A DNA stretch of 64,000 nucleotides from Haematococcus lacustris (taxonomy: Eukaryota; Chlorophyta; Chlorophyceae; Chlamydomonadales; Haematococcaceae): contig JASKMD010000009.1 of NCBI GenBank assembly GCA_030144725.1, positions 5,338,679 through 5,402,678 on the forward strand. Direction: 5' to 3'. Below, in pieces: positions 11,344-23,058 of the stretch. The notes under the pieces are model-generated. The model did no database searches. It saw nothing but the letters and a program-made list of their open reading frames with translations, and had not been told where the DNA came from. The first letter of the stretch is position 1. Each line of letters opens with the position of its first letter. A program made the translations under genes and the position numbers.

Positions 11344-14300
11344 CTACGAGTTGTAGTACATGGTGGACATTGGGTGCAGCTGCACCTGCTGCATGAGGCC
11401 CCCAAACAGCTGCTGCTGCTGCTGCTGGGGGCCAGTCTGCATGCTGCCACCCCCACCGCCCTGCAGCAGCCCTTGGGAGTGCCAGTTATCAGGGGCGTAG
11501 GAGGCTTGCGGAAAGTTGTCCAGGGCTGCCGAACCAGCGAATGCAGCCGATGAGCCCGCCCCACCACCGCTCATGCCCATGTTTGGGGAGCTCGTAGACC
11601 TGAAGCACCATGCACAATAGCATGCCAGCCGTCAGGCCGAGGGCTGGGCGCTCAACACCAGGGCAGACCACAAGCAACAGGGTGCCAGTAGGGTATGTAG
11701 GGCAGCATCCCATACGGTGAGAACAGCAGCGGGGTAGCTGTAACGGCAGCTGGGTGGCTGCTGTGGCAGCTTGGCCGCTGCTGTGGCCGCAACACAAGAA
11801 GCAAGCCGTGAAGATACACAAGAAGAAAGATGACGACACTTGCACACGAGGCACTTACATGTCGACGAGCTGACGCCGCCCAAAAGGGTTCTTGCTGTAC
11901 TGGATGCGGATGCCACCTCGTTCGCTAGAAGGCAGCACTGCGCCCTGGTAGGTGGCGTGCACTGCAGCTGCGCTCATCACGTCCTCAAACTCCACAAAGC
12001 ATGACACCTGAGACAAGGCAGCCACAGCATCGCAGCCACAGCCAGTGCATCCATGCCCCTGAGTGACCTCCACAGGACAGTTGGTTAGAAGCAGCAGGAG
12101 GACAGCCATCACACCTGCTTGGCTCCTCGAACCAGCTTCATTTGGCGGAAGCCTGCCTGAGCGCTGAACAGCGCCATCAACTCCATCTCTGACACCTACG
12201 TGGTAGCATGCATTGAAACTGACATGCATGTGTACCCGGGCAAGTGCAAACACACATTGACACATCACTTAACTGACATGAAATGGCATGCCTGGGCACA
12301 GCACAAACAGCAGAGGGCACTGCATTGCACCATGGTAGCATAGCAATATGACGCTGTGTGCCACAGCATCAACCACAGGATCCTTGCAACACTTGCGGTG
12401 CCATCACTAAGCTGGCCAAGACACAGGCTGACCTGGTCAGACAGGTTGCCAATGAACAGGGTGTTGCAGGGCGGGTTGTCGCCCCTGTTGCTGACAGGCA
12501 TGAAGCCCACAGGGCCCAGGGAAGCTGCCATGTTACTTGACAGGAGGCCTGCATTGGAGATGCCCCGATCCAATGCTGGTGACACCCCACTGCCTTGTCC
12601 CAACTGCATCTGGGCTGCAAAGCTGCTGCCACCGCTGGGCTGTAGTCCAGCCGCTGCTGCGGCCAGTGGGTGGAGGCTTCCACCAGCGCTGCTGATACCT
12701 GCATAAGCAGCATCCCATGCCAGGTGTCGCTGAGCAACACCATGCTTCCTGCCTTTGCAGCCATGTCGGTCAACCTAGAAAACAAACAGGGCTGGCTGCT
12801 GGGTGGGCTGCATGCTCAACAAGAGCAGCAGCATCCTTGGCAGCACGGGGCATTGCCGCACCACCATGTAGGCATGGGTCCTTGCATGCGTTTAACACAC
12901 ACCAGGCATCCCCTCATTAAAGGTGGCAGACCCAGCAGTGCGCATGCCACCTCCAAGGCTCAGCTGCTCCAGCCCGCCCAGCCCGCCCAGCCCGCCATAG
13001 CCTACAGGGGGGCAGTGCACACCACAGCTCAGGCTCAAGTTAAACCTCAACCCTAGACTAGCCACATTGCTTGCCCCTGAGTTGCCGCATGGCTGGCTAT
13101 GCAGCGCAACAGGTGGCAAAGTAGGGGTTGCTGTCTGGCGCACGGTGGGGAGCATGTCAGTCACCTGTGCTGGCTGTGGGATAGGTCAGTCCCAAAGGAG
13201 GGTTAGGCAGCAGCATCACTGGCCTGTGAGCGCGCCTGATGCTTGCATCGCCTTCCTACGGTCAAGACATGCACCAGCAGTGCCTAATACTGCATGGCAC
13301 TACTTCAGACAAGTAGGCGGTAGGATGAGCGCATTTGCCAGACCTGTGCGACACAACTGCGGCAGAGTGCGGGCCACATGTGCCTCAACACTCAAGTGAA
13401 TCCAGCTCATGTGGTGCATGGATCAGGCACCCACTCTGATGTACATGTTCTTGTGTGCCATCTCAGCTCGCAGCTTGTAGACAAGCGGTGGCACGCCGCT
13501 GTTGGTGGAGCCACCGCTCAGGGCAGTGACCCTGCTGCGCTGCATGTCCAGCTGTGCCGCCTGCAAAGCCGCTGCTTGCTGCCGCTGCCTCGTGTCAGGC
13601 GCGGTGCAGGAGCCCGGGACCTGCCCGCTGTAGCGCTGACCCAGTGACCGAGTGTGCGGGCTACTCTCCTCAGAAGCAGCTGAGCTGGCGGGACCTGCTG
13701 AGCCGTCAGCGCTCCCAATGTTGCGCACATGATGTGCTGCTGTACCTGACCCTGGTGCCCCACCGCTGCCAATTATGGGCGCATGGTTGACATGCAGGTT
13801 TGCCACATGGAACTCTAGGTCACTGGCTTGCGTGCTGAGGGGGTGCAGCTGGCTGCTGCTCGCCTGGGAGGGTCCGCTGACATCAAAAGGCAAGCCAATT
13901 AGAGCTTCCATGGCTTGCATTGCATGTGCAGCGCTCGCAAAGAGAGCAAATCCTTGGGGCTGGCTGCCTTTATAGCTCAGCTGCATGCACATGGGAGCAA
14001 CTACCACATCAGTGTGGGCGGATGTGACACAGTCAAAACTAGACTGAAAAGCCAGCACCTGGAACTGTGTAGCCTTTTAGACCTGAGTTTGCAGCAGCCT
14101 TACCTGGGATGCTTCAAACCCGGGCAACAAACAGCACAGGTTGTGAAGCTCCCGTTCACGAACGTCTGGAGGAAAGCCAGTGATAAAGACCGTGCGGATC
14201 TCCTCAGCTGGAGGAGTGGCAGGTCCCATCCCCGCTGCCCCAGCGTTTGAGAACACTGACCCCATCATCACCGGCATAGGCTGCTGCATTTGCTGTGCTG

Positions 14301-14535
14301 GGAGCATAGGTCCTATGCCGTTGCTTGTTGCGCCAGAATTAGTCAAAACAAAACGAGTAGTCCCAGGCGTCCCAGCCGAAGGTACCCGAGGGTGGCCTCG
14401 TCCTGTTTCCAAGCTGCTGTTTCCAGCGCTGCCATGGCCGCCACCACTTGTACCTCCCATGGCACTACCCAGTGACGGGAAGATTACATCTGCAGTGTCA
14501 GGGACATCCAGCGTCAAACAATGCAGCACCAACAC
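11344..14535 (-). CDS. Two-RRM RNA-binding protein of the Whi3/Scw1 type
   Basis: Seven exons in consistent phase: 14535-14104, 13980-13435, 13164-12903, 12698-12433, 12195-12115, 12007-11859 and 11599-11344, about 663 residues. RRM1 begins at RTVFITGFPP (about residue 113) with PGFEASQ, and its RNP1-like segment is GFALFASAAHAMQAMEAL across the first splice. RRM2 begins NTLFIGNLSDQ (about 492), continues ELMALFSAQAGFRQMKLVR, then RNP1 CFVEFEDV, and ends GGIRIQYSKNPFG. This ending is typical of fungal Whi3 and Scw1 RRMs, which bind mRNA in the cytoplasm. The rest is Gly/Ser/Met/Gln-rich, and the C-terminus carries a Gln run and ends MSTMYYNS, which suggests a disordered tail. The start at 14535 is the first Met in the open frame; an upstream exon is possible, since ATG-led sequence near 14630-14560 also looks coding. 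The role as an mRNA regulator is inferred from the family. Confidence 0.88.
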
Positions 14536-15783
14536 AAAAGTACCGTCTTCGTCGTCACTGCTGCTCGAGACAGCGGACCTTCATATCCGCTGTAGCCCGT
14601 CATCATGCCAGGAGCGTTCATACAGCAGCTTGTGAGCCTACACATCATCCAGGACACATAGAAATGTTGATTATAGCGCCGCAGAGGCTCGCTGTCGCCG
14701 ACGTGGGCAACAGCCCCAGGCTGGCAGATCGCGCAGGAGCTCCGCGGTGCAGAATGACAAGGCACAGAGATAAGTCATCCCGGCTGCCGACAGCCCCGGG
14801 CCGCAGACATCACAAGCTCTAAACAGCGCGCTGTGTCCCGCGCACCTTCTACGATGACACGCAGCGCCGTTTCGACGTTAGTTTGGAACGAACTGGCCTA
14901 ACAAAACGGCGTACTGCAAGGAACAGCACGTTTTTGACAACGACCAAGACTTTCAGCAAGTGTTTATATGTCCGTCTCGCATTGCAGTCTTTGCTCGCGG
15001 GCTGTGTCGCCAGGCACCCCAATCATGCCTCGACCTTATTTACGTGCGGCTCTGCTCTCTTGCTTGATTGTCGTCGATGATCGAGCACGCGAGATGCAGG
15101 CCGCCCAACCTCCTCCCCAATGACGCAGCTTGCCTGTTATTGGCACGCACTGCCGCTCACTGGGGGCTTGCAGGCACAACAACTGTGCGATGGCGCATGC
15201 TCAACGTTATACAGCATGCTGCCAGCAGGATTGGGCATGCATAGATGCAGGCTAACAATTATTAAAGCCCTACAGCCCTCATGCTACACCAAAACAAAGC
15301 ATGAGTTGTAACCAAACACAGGCTGCGAGCTCGCTGTTGTAAATGCTACTGACAGTGTGCCTGATGCCCACTTCAGCTCAGTCATTCTGTTATGTGTGCC
15401 TGTAGCTAGAGTCCCAGTAGCTCCATCCCGCACACATTCGCTTTGCGAGGGGGCTAGTATTTTGTTATGTTGGGATTGTATTGTTATAGCTGGCTACAGT
15501 TGCAACTGGCGCCGCCACTTGTGTAATTTCACCCACTATACTTCCACCCACTACACTTGGGTATTTCCACCCACTTCCGGCCTGGCTACTGTAATAATAA
15601 CAATAGTAATACCGTACTCTCCCTTTTGATTCCCTATCCCGAATCGTTTTTTGTCCTTCGGGAAACCGGGAATCATTATGATTAAAAATGTATTTCTCTT
15701 CCCGGAATGATTAAACAATGTATTTTTCTTGTCTCTCGGGAAGTAGTCAAACAATTAGTTGACTATGATTAAAGTGCCAGCAA
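14536..15783. other. Upstream region and AT-rich interval
   Basis: The first part is the 5' flank of the minus-strand RRM gene. From about 15580 to 15770 the sequence becomes distinctly AT-rich, with related pieces such as TTCCCGGAATGATTAAACAA and AAACCGGGAATCATTATGAT, which suggests an inserted non-autonomous element. Its ends were not resolved. Confidence 0.35.
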
Positions 15784-15909
15784 TGGACCAGTTTGTGCTC
15801 CAAGGCATCAGTGCCGCCGACGCAGCTAATAATCTGCACCGCGAGCTCCTTATGCACGATGAACAACGCTTCCTTCGTCTCTTGATCGTCAAGCGGCAAT
15901 GATTGAGAA
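15784..15909 (+). CDS. Short open frame, 39 codons
   Basis: An ATG about 15792 opens a frame reading MDQFVLQGISAADAANNL, then HRELLMHDEQRFLRLL, and closes with TGA at about 15900. The amphipathic, balanced composition differs from the low-complexity shadows nearby and follows directly on the AT-rich interval. It may be a fragment of a longer element gene. No family was recognised. Confidence 0.2.
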
Positions 15910-16599
15910 GCGACTACCTGGGACCACTAACTTTGGGCCTTCTCAACGCCTCAATCTTGCCGCATCGCCCAGCACACCTCCTGCTCTCGCACGCACCGGC
16001 AAGGCGTATGAGAATTGGTGGCAACCTGCTAGGATTCAGCCCACCCTGGGCTGGGCCATGGGGAGGCGGGCCAGGCTGGGGCAAAGGCTAGTGCGGCGGG
16101 CCAGGCCAGGGTGGCATCTAGGGTGGCTGCTTTGCCCCGGGCAAGGTCGAGGGAGGTGGGCCAGGCTGGGGCAAAGGCTAGGGTCACAGGACAGGACAGG
16201 GTGGCAACCAGGCTGGCAATCATGTCAAGGGGGGAGGCGGCTGGTCATACACGGGCAGTCTGCCAAGGCGGGGTGCTTGCTTTGGCCAAGGCAGCAGAAT
16301 GGGTGGCTGCAGGAGTACGCAAGTCTGAGTGCTCCAAGGCAGATGATGAGATATGCCGCCACTGACAGCAGCGGCAGGAGGACCACGACTGTATTAGCGA
16401 GTTTCAGTGCCCCATGTGACGTGGTCAGGTGATAATGCTCAGGCGTTCCCAACTACCTGAAAACCACCCCCCTGTGATACGAAGCCCGTATCTCCGCAGC
16501 CACTCAGTCAAAAATATCTGTAAACAGTGCTTTGAACAGAGGAGAGTCATATCTACGAAATGGCAGACGCAGCAAAAACTATCTCGCTCTCAGCGGTGC

Positions 16600-17617
16600 T
16601 CAGTGCCTGTCCAAAGATAAGCATTTGAATTCATGCGATTTCGCCACATGCGAGGCGCGCCGCACTAGCACGCTTCGCCACGCTGTTGTGAGTAGCACCT
16701 GCAACACGCAGCAGCAGTCGGGACATGTTTTGCTTTTGGCATGTGGACGCGACGACGGCAGTCGTGACGACTGGATACCACTATGTGCTTTTGGAGCTGC
16801 TGCTGGCGCTAGTGCATTACCGGCTGCTCTACTACGCTTAAACAAGGTGCTAGGTGCAGTACGTGGTGTTGTCTCACCTTGCTTTGCTGCCCTCGACTTG
16901 TTAGCTGCAGGTGCCCCACGCCTACGGGACGTGCTTGCCGCTGCCAGCTGTTGCTGCTGCTGAGGGGGTGCACCAGCAGGCTCAGCCAGCTCAGGGGTGG
17001 TGCCTGCAGGTGTCAGCTGCTGCTGAGGGGGCGCAGCTGCGGCAAGCTTCCCACGGATGTGGGTGCACACGTGGCTCAGTAGCTTGGGTACCCTCCAGCT
17101 CGTGTGTACCTCCTGCTTGTGTGTACCCCCTTCCGCTCTCTCCCAGCCCCTTCCACTGCCACCACTTCCACCCCCTTCCACTCTCTCCCAGCCCCTTCCC
17201 ACCCACGCCACCCTGCCTTCCCCTTTGCATCTTACCAAGGGTCTTGCGCCGCATGTAGGTGGACACGATGTGGAATTCACGCCCAACTGTGGATGTCTTG
17301 CCTGGCCGGTGAGGGCCTGGCCGGTGAGGAGAGGTTGGGGAGAGGTAGGAGGCGAGGAGAAGGAGAGTTAGGGGGCAGGAGGCTGATGGCAGGCTGGGAG
17401 GAGGGGCTACTGGGAGCTGGGCGGGGTAGACGAGGTTGGGAGATGGTGGGTTAAGGTGTGTTGGTGGTGGCCATGTGGCGGAGTGGTCAGCCAAGCTCAG
17501 TCGGCTCCTCATGCACCTGTAGCCACCGACATGTCGTGCATCGCTAACGGATAGCCAAGGACGTAGCTTACCGGTGTAGCTAACCACGGTCTGCGATTGG
17601 GACACATTCGGGGTCAC
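16600..17617 (-). CDS. Hypothetical basic protein, model uncertain
   Basis: Minus-strand segments look coding. One near 17620-17570 reads VSQSQTVVSYTG before a GTAAGC donor, and one near 17303-17239 reads KTSTVGREFHIVSTYMRRKT before GTAAGA; these two join in phase. A third open stretch (about 17087-16600) starts LLSHVCTHIRGKL, then has Ala/Pro/Gln-rich repeats (PPQQQ twice) and a basic C-terminus ending LSLDRH. The join between the second and third does not keep phase with the obvious splice sites, so an exon is missing or the third stretch is unrelated. No start codon is seen. No family was recognised. Confidence 0.3.
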
Positions 17618-18603
17618 ATGTGGCTGCCCGCATCGAAAGACTCCAATGGCAATTCCAGTCTTACATTAAACGCGCAATATCACATCGCAGCAGGCGCAAC
17701 AAACGTTACGTCAAAAGATTGAGTAGGTGGGCTGCAGTTGCATGAAGATTGCCAACCCCATGTTGGGAACGCCTGAATAATGCCACTAGAAGAGAGACCA
17801 CGACAGTTGACAATGTCAATCATATGATTTTGATGCGAGATTATTGAGGTGGGGGGCTTGATTATTTCTATGCACGAAGGCGTTCTCAAATCTACCTTTC
17901 GACGTGCTTTGGCCATCGGGGAACTTGAAACAATAAGAAATATGGCTCGGGAATAATACGTTAACCATAGTTTAAAAGGGCACACATATACTTGTTCGTC
18001 TTTTCTTTCTGGCCATAACAAACAACAACGCGAAGGGACTACAAATACTCGGGCGCACTCAGAACACACTGTCGGTCCCGACTTCGCAAGTGTATGAGGG
18101 TGGCTCAAGTACATAAGATGCTATAGCTTAGAACTCAGGCACCAGCGTATGTTGGTAACTGAAATCACAAGTTCAAAAAGACCCCGCAGGTTGCAACCAT
18201 ACGTGAAGGGCAAGCTAGCTAGCCGGCCACAACTCGAGTAAGCCACATCAGATGTGGCATGCAAGCAAGTTCTGTGCAAAACTTTTTAGCTTCTTGAGGT
18301 ACTGATGCTGCGGAGTGATCCTACTTCACAACAGTCAAAACAAGAGCTGCATCATGAGCAAGCCGCATGCAGTCATTTAGCCACATCATTGAAAGACAAC
18401 ATGATGCAGGCATGCACAAAGTCACATATATAAGTGCGGGTCAATGCTCCTCATATCATCAAGAGCTTTCCAGGCCCCTGTGCCACATGTGGGGCCCTGT
18501 GCCACTGTTTGTAAACCAGCGTCACCTCACCAAACTCACAGCTGCTGCCATGGCCATCATGCCCCGGTGCCAACTTCTGAGCTGGCTGACTGAAGACTGA
18601 AGT
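17618..18603. other. Intergenic, no gene recognised
   Basis: Less GC-rich than its surroundings. A minus-strand frame at 17680-18114 is open but has no domain or splice partners. Confidence 0.35.
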
Positions 18604-19791
18604 TTACTTTTTACGCCTGGCAGCCGCCAAGGCCACACAGCCTGTCACCAACATGGCGCCCCCCAAAACCAATGCAACTGAGCTTGGGGTGGACATGGAG
18701 GCATTGGGGACAGAAAATGGCAGGGCCAGGGCTGCCAGGCACTTAGTGATGGCAAAGTCTGATGCATCTGTTGGGGTCGTGGAGCTGCGAGCTGCACCAG
18801 TGGGGATAGGCTGCTGGCCATTGCAGCGCTTGGGGCTTCGAGCGCTTGGAGCAGGAGAGGACAGCACAGGGGCTGCTTTGCTGCTGGTGCTGGCCAACCT
18901 GCACGCATGCAATTCAACCAGCAATGCTTACAGCTACACATGAAATCAAATGAGATCAAATAAATCACAGGAGCAGCTAAGAACGCTTAACATGTATGAT
19001 TGGCTTCAGGAGAAGATAAGAACGCTCAACATGTATGATTGGCTTCAGGAGCCAATTCCCAGGAGCCATTGCCTCCAGCAATAGTGTGCATGGGCATTAC
19101 CAGCAGGTGAGCGCCAGTCCATGCACATACATGATGACTGGTGCTGCTGACAAATGCCATACCTGTGCGACGGATCAGTCACCAAAGGCAGGTCCTCTGC
19201 TCCATCAAGCAGGGGCCGTACAATGTGCTGTAGGTAGAAAGCCTCCAGGCCTTGCATGTTAGTCATGATGCCGGTCCAGTCAGTGCCCTTCAGCCCAGCT
19301 GCAGTCTCTGGCACGTAGTTCTCCAGCTGCATCCAAACACCACATGCACTGCTTGCAGCCATGCCAATAAATCATGAAAACTTGCTGCTCAGTACCACGT
19401 CAGTAACATGGCAAGCAAACGTGATGGCAGCGCGCCTCCCAGCACTAGACAGTGTGCCAAGACAACAAGGAATGGCGCAAGCTGTTGTAGCACTACTGAC
19501 CTGTAAGCCCAGGATCTGAATGTTATTTGGGTTCAAATCCTCGGAGCAGTGAACAAATGCCCTGCATAGGTTTGCTGGGAGGAGCTTCTGCCAACCTGGC
19601 TGACCAGCAGCAAGCCCGGATATGCCACACTCCCAGCAACTGGTGGAGGATGCCACGCCGGCCTTCATTGCACCCACCTCCCACTCTTCTCATGCAACGA
19701 CACAATGAGTTTGAATAGGTTGAGCTTGGAGCTGTGGGAATAGACAAAGTTCCACTCCATGGGCCCGTACATCTGCCAGTTTGCAGGTGGC
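18604..19791 (-). CDS. Unidentified protein with C-terminal membrane anchor (5' end missing)
   Basis: Four exons join in phase: 19791-19678, 19561-19501, 19326-19163 and 18898-18604, about 211 residues. They read PPANWQMYGPMEWNFVYSHS and SKLNLFKLIVSLHEKSGR, then AFVHCSEDLNPNNIQILGLQ, then LENYVPETAAGLKGTDWTGI and YLQHIVRPLLDGAEDL. After a Ser/Pro-rich spacer comes one hydrophobic helix, VALVLGGAMLVTGCVALAAA, and the tail RRKK. This looks like the end of a single-pass membrane protein with a short basic cytosolic tail. The upstream exons could not be found with confidence; sequence around 20455-20250 may contain one. The globular part looks conserved in character but was not recognised. Confidence 0.6.
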
Positions 19792-20916
19792 CTGCGACAA
19801 ATCATATTGGGACAGGTCAGCTGAAGCGATGCTTCAGCAAGGCACCCACTGCAAAACAGGTCCAGCTCTTTCATGCAGAGCTCTTGTTGCCTATGTGCAC
19901 AGCGGTATGGACTATTGTGCTACAATACTCCAAGACAACTCTGTGCAGCCTCTTGTATGTTTATGGTTTATATTTGCTGGTGATGCCGTTGCTCAGCCTA
20001 ACTGATCAACTTGAGTACAGCAGAAGATCTAAGCTCCCAAAAGTAGATCATCCTCATCCACAGTATGGGTGCTGAACTGCATTTTCACTCTTCCACAGCC
20101 TTCTTTCTGGACCTACCATCATGTATGCGCACACTGTACTCACTAATGGAGCAAGGTAACAGTGCCAAGAGCCTATAGAACGTTTCGTGGCTAAACTCAT
20201 GATGCTCTTGACACTGCTTATGACTCTTTGCTTATGCTTGTGCGTATGACTCTTTGCTGAGTCAGCCAGGTACTTTTCAATGAAAGCAAGAGCCAGCGCA
20301 CATGTACGAGGAACGCCGAATGCGACTGCTGGCGAACTGCGGCTCTTCGACCGTGAAGCCTGCAAGCATGAGCTATGATGATGAGCTATGATGAATACGA
20401 GCAAGTCGCAAGCGCGGGATGCAGTTCTGATTGCCTTGCTAGCAGGCAGGCGCACCCTCGCGAACCATCACGCAATGGCACGCCAAAGCAAGTGCCGCGC
20501 CTCGCGTTCCCACGGAGGCTGGTTTAGGCACGGCGAGTGGTAGAAGCTCGGTCAAATCACCCATAGTGCCCACGGCCAATGCCCTTGTCTGAGCTTGTGT
20601 ATCGCTGGTTGGTCGCTAGCGTGATGCGCTGTATGGCAGCGTCGCTTGGTACTTTTGCTGGTGTATTTGTGTATGTGTCTTTTAGTTGTAATTCCGCGGC
20701 ATGCAGGGTTGTTATAGGCTTCCATTTGAGGCCTCTTTCCCATGGCGCTCCCGGTTCCGTAACACAACAGCCCTCTTGCTACTCCGTAGTGATTCCGTAA
20801 AGGAAGTTTAAGGAGGTTTGCTTTGGAAAACAGGCTTAGACTCTCAATGAGAATTCATGCCTGTGAAAAAGGATGGGAAGGGGCATTGAGAGGGGTTCAG
20901 TGGAGGTTGCTGGCTT
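19792..20916. other. Possible 5' part of the preceding gene; otherwise unresolved
   Basis: A minus-strand frame near 20350-20255 reads SPAVAFGVPRTCALALAF and could be an exon, but no splice path to 19791 was established. Confidence 0.3.
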
Positions 20917-21090
20917 GGGTTGGGTTGGGTTGGGTGGGGTGGGGTGGGGTGGGGTGGGGTGGGGTGGGGTGGGGTGGGGTGGGGTGGGGTGGGGTGGGGT
21001 GGGGTGGGGTGGGGTGGGGTGGGGTGGGGTGGGGTGGGGTGGGGTGGGGTGGGGTGGGGTGGGGTGGGGTGGGGTGGGGTGGGGTGGGGT
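20917..21090. repeat. (GGGGT)n pentanucleotide microsatellite
   Basis: About 30 uninterrupted GGGGT units, preceded by a few TTGGG units. The plus strand has many runs of four guanines and should be able to form G-quadruplexes. All frames are open, producing false Trp/Gly repeat proteins. It abuts the Fanzor pseudogene that follows, exactly where its homology begins. Confidence 0.97.
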
Positions 21091-21865
21091 GCCTGCAGCT
21101 GCAAGGTGGTGTGCAGGCTCAGGGGCACAGACCAGCGGCGGGGCATGATGTGGTGCCCGGTAGTGCTAAAGAAGCGCAAGGCCCCCAGGCCTGCTGGCTT
21201 GAAGCCCCCAGCAGGGCAGGTGGAACACCGCCTAGTGCGCCCAGCATGGAGCCAGCGTAGTGACCAGCCAGTGCGGGGCATGATGTGGTGCCCGGTAGTG
21301 GCCCCCCGCAAGCCCCCACAGGCCCCACGCAGCAGCCAGGAAGCCTCACAGGCAGCAGCCTCAGAGCCTGGGCCCAGCACTCCCCTGCCAGCCAAGCGCA
21401 GCAAGCGCACCAAGGCTGAGCCGGCAGCTGAGCCCAACCAGGCCCAGGGCAAGGCTGCCAAAGCCAAGCCAGCACCGCAGCCAGGCAGGTGGCTGGACAG
21501 GGACTGCAATGCAGCATTGAACATGCAGCGCATTGGGGAGAGAAAGTGGCGGCCGCTGGAGCTGTGCTTCTGGCCAGACCAGGGAGCGCTGCCAGCCAAG
21601 GGCGAGGAGTACCCTGGCTTGGGGTACAAGCGGCTGCGAGACAAGCCACCCAAGGCCTAGCAGCAGCAGCCTGCTGTGGCACAGTAGTGTGTGCCCCTCC
21701 CCACTTGAAGCTGTCATCAGCTTACGCTTAGCGCATGTTTTGTCATGCCAACTCTATGCATCGCCCTGTCAAAGGGGGCAGGCAATGCTGTAGGGGGTAG
21801 GCGACCGTGACCATGTGTATGCCATGTATATGCCATGTACATGCCATGCGATGGGAACTCCACAC
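21091..21865 (+). pseudogene. Fanzor/TnpB-like gene fragment with 3' terminus, catalytic Glu motif deleted
   Basis: Coding homology begins at SCKVVCRLRGTDQRRG directly after the pentanucleotide array. Compared with 32358-33131, the segment carrying VVLVDEQRTSR is absent and replaced by a duplicate of GMMWCPVV, which normally occurs once further on. The RuvC-II glutamate is therefore lost. The rest is intact: RLVRPAWSQ, the Lys/Ala/Pro linker, GRWLDRDCNAALNMQRIGE with the RuvC-III aspartate, and a stop at 21658-21660. The noncoding terminus follows (21663-21865) and is interrupted at 21866 by a hAT-type element. A non-functional remnant. Confidence 0.82.
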
Positions 21866-22330
21866 CAGTGCTGGGCGATTGGGTAATAATGTAAGTCGGT
21901 AATAATCTAGCGCAAAAAACGGTAATAACTCGAAAAAATCGTCCTCAAGATGAGTGAACTTTATTACATCGGTAATAGCTCCACCGCCCGTCTGGTACTC
22001 CGCTTATTACTTATCCCCAACAATGTATCCCATCTTCCGCAAACCCCAAAGCGGGCGGCTGCCCACCACAGCCGAACATACATCCAGCTTGTTGCATGCT
22101 GACCCACTAGGGCTAGGGTCTTGAGCTACAGCCCAGCCTGTTGCATGCTGACCCACTAGGGCTAGAGTGTGGGGCTACACCCCAGCCTGTTGCATGCTGA
22201 CCCACTAGGGCTAGAATGTGGGGCTACAGCCCAGCCTGTTGCATGCTGACCCACTGGGGCTAGAGTGTGGGCTACAGCCTAGCCTGTTGCATGCTGACCC
22301 ACAAGGGCTGGGGTGTGGGGCTATGTGGGA
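21866..22330 (-). mobile_element. hAT-like element, one end present, other end not found
   Basis: It begins CAGTGCTGGGCGATT, one mismatch from the 15-bp terminal inverted repeat of the complete copy at 31420-32149, and runs in the opposite orientation. It shares the GTAATAACTCG and GTAATAATCTAG segments and five copies of the 49-bp tandem repeat (TTGCATGCTGACCCACTAGG). The preceding 8 bases, CTCCACAC (21858-21865), are the reverse complement of the GTGTGGAG duplication flanking the other copy. The second terminal repeat was not seen; similarity fades beyond about 22400 in AT-rich DNA. Confidence 0.75.
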
Positions 22331-22601
22331 TGTATTGCATCCAGGTCCTACAAGTGAGTATGCTGTAATTGTATAGAATTAGTAGGCGATTTTTGCGATT
22401 TCTTTGGTTTATATCTAATAAACAGTGAATTATATGATTATTATGCCACGAGGTCCATCAGGGAGCAGCCGGAGTTTGCCATGACTTTACAGAACAATAA
22501 TGAGAACTTGCATGACTTCATGTTGAGCCCATGTGCACCTTGCTATGAAGTGCGTTACAGAAAGTCCCGAACCCCTTGAGGGGGAGGGCGGCCTAGCAGC
22601 C

Positions 22602-23006
22602 TAACGGCTGACGGCTTAAGCGGTGTAAGCCACATCATCATCATATGATTATTATATTCTAAAAGTAATAAAGGCTGGACACGATGCCATGTAGCCCTAG
22701 GCAACTACCCGTGATCACACAGCATTGCAAGGAGGTTACGACTAAGATGTTAGGCCCTGGCACATGAGGCACATCCCGCAGTGGCCGCCAAGACCACAAG
22801 GTATGTCTGGGGCTCGCTCAATCTATCTACCAATCTTCAGCAAATGTATGTACGGATAATGGAATCGCATGCAACGCAAAACCACGATCTGGCAACCGGG
22901 TGGCCTCAATGTGCAGCGCCAGGCAGCCATGCACGTGCTATCCTGCATAGCCTCCTATGTTTCCAGCTAACGGCTGACGGCTTAAGCGGTGTAAGCCACA
23001 TCATCA
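22602..23006. repeat. 39-bp perfect direct repeats flanking about 330 bp
   Basis: TAACGGCTGACGGCTTAAGC and the following 19 bases occur identically at 22602-22640 and 22968-23006. They lie just downstream of the kinesin stop codon, in its probable 3' flank. Confidence 0.85.
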
Positions 23007-23058
23007 CCAGCTGCCAAGGAGTAGTGCTTTTGGTGCATGGCAGCCATGGGCAGCATTA

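Noticed and set aside
15899..16432. A 177-codon plus-strand frame
   Set aside because: Composed mostly of imperfect repeats around GGCAAGGTCGAGG/GGCCAGGCTGGGGC, with both strands open and no domain.
20823..21260. Trp/Gly-rich open frames
   Set aside because: Artefact of the GGGGT array, open in all phases, running into a transposon pseudogene.
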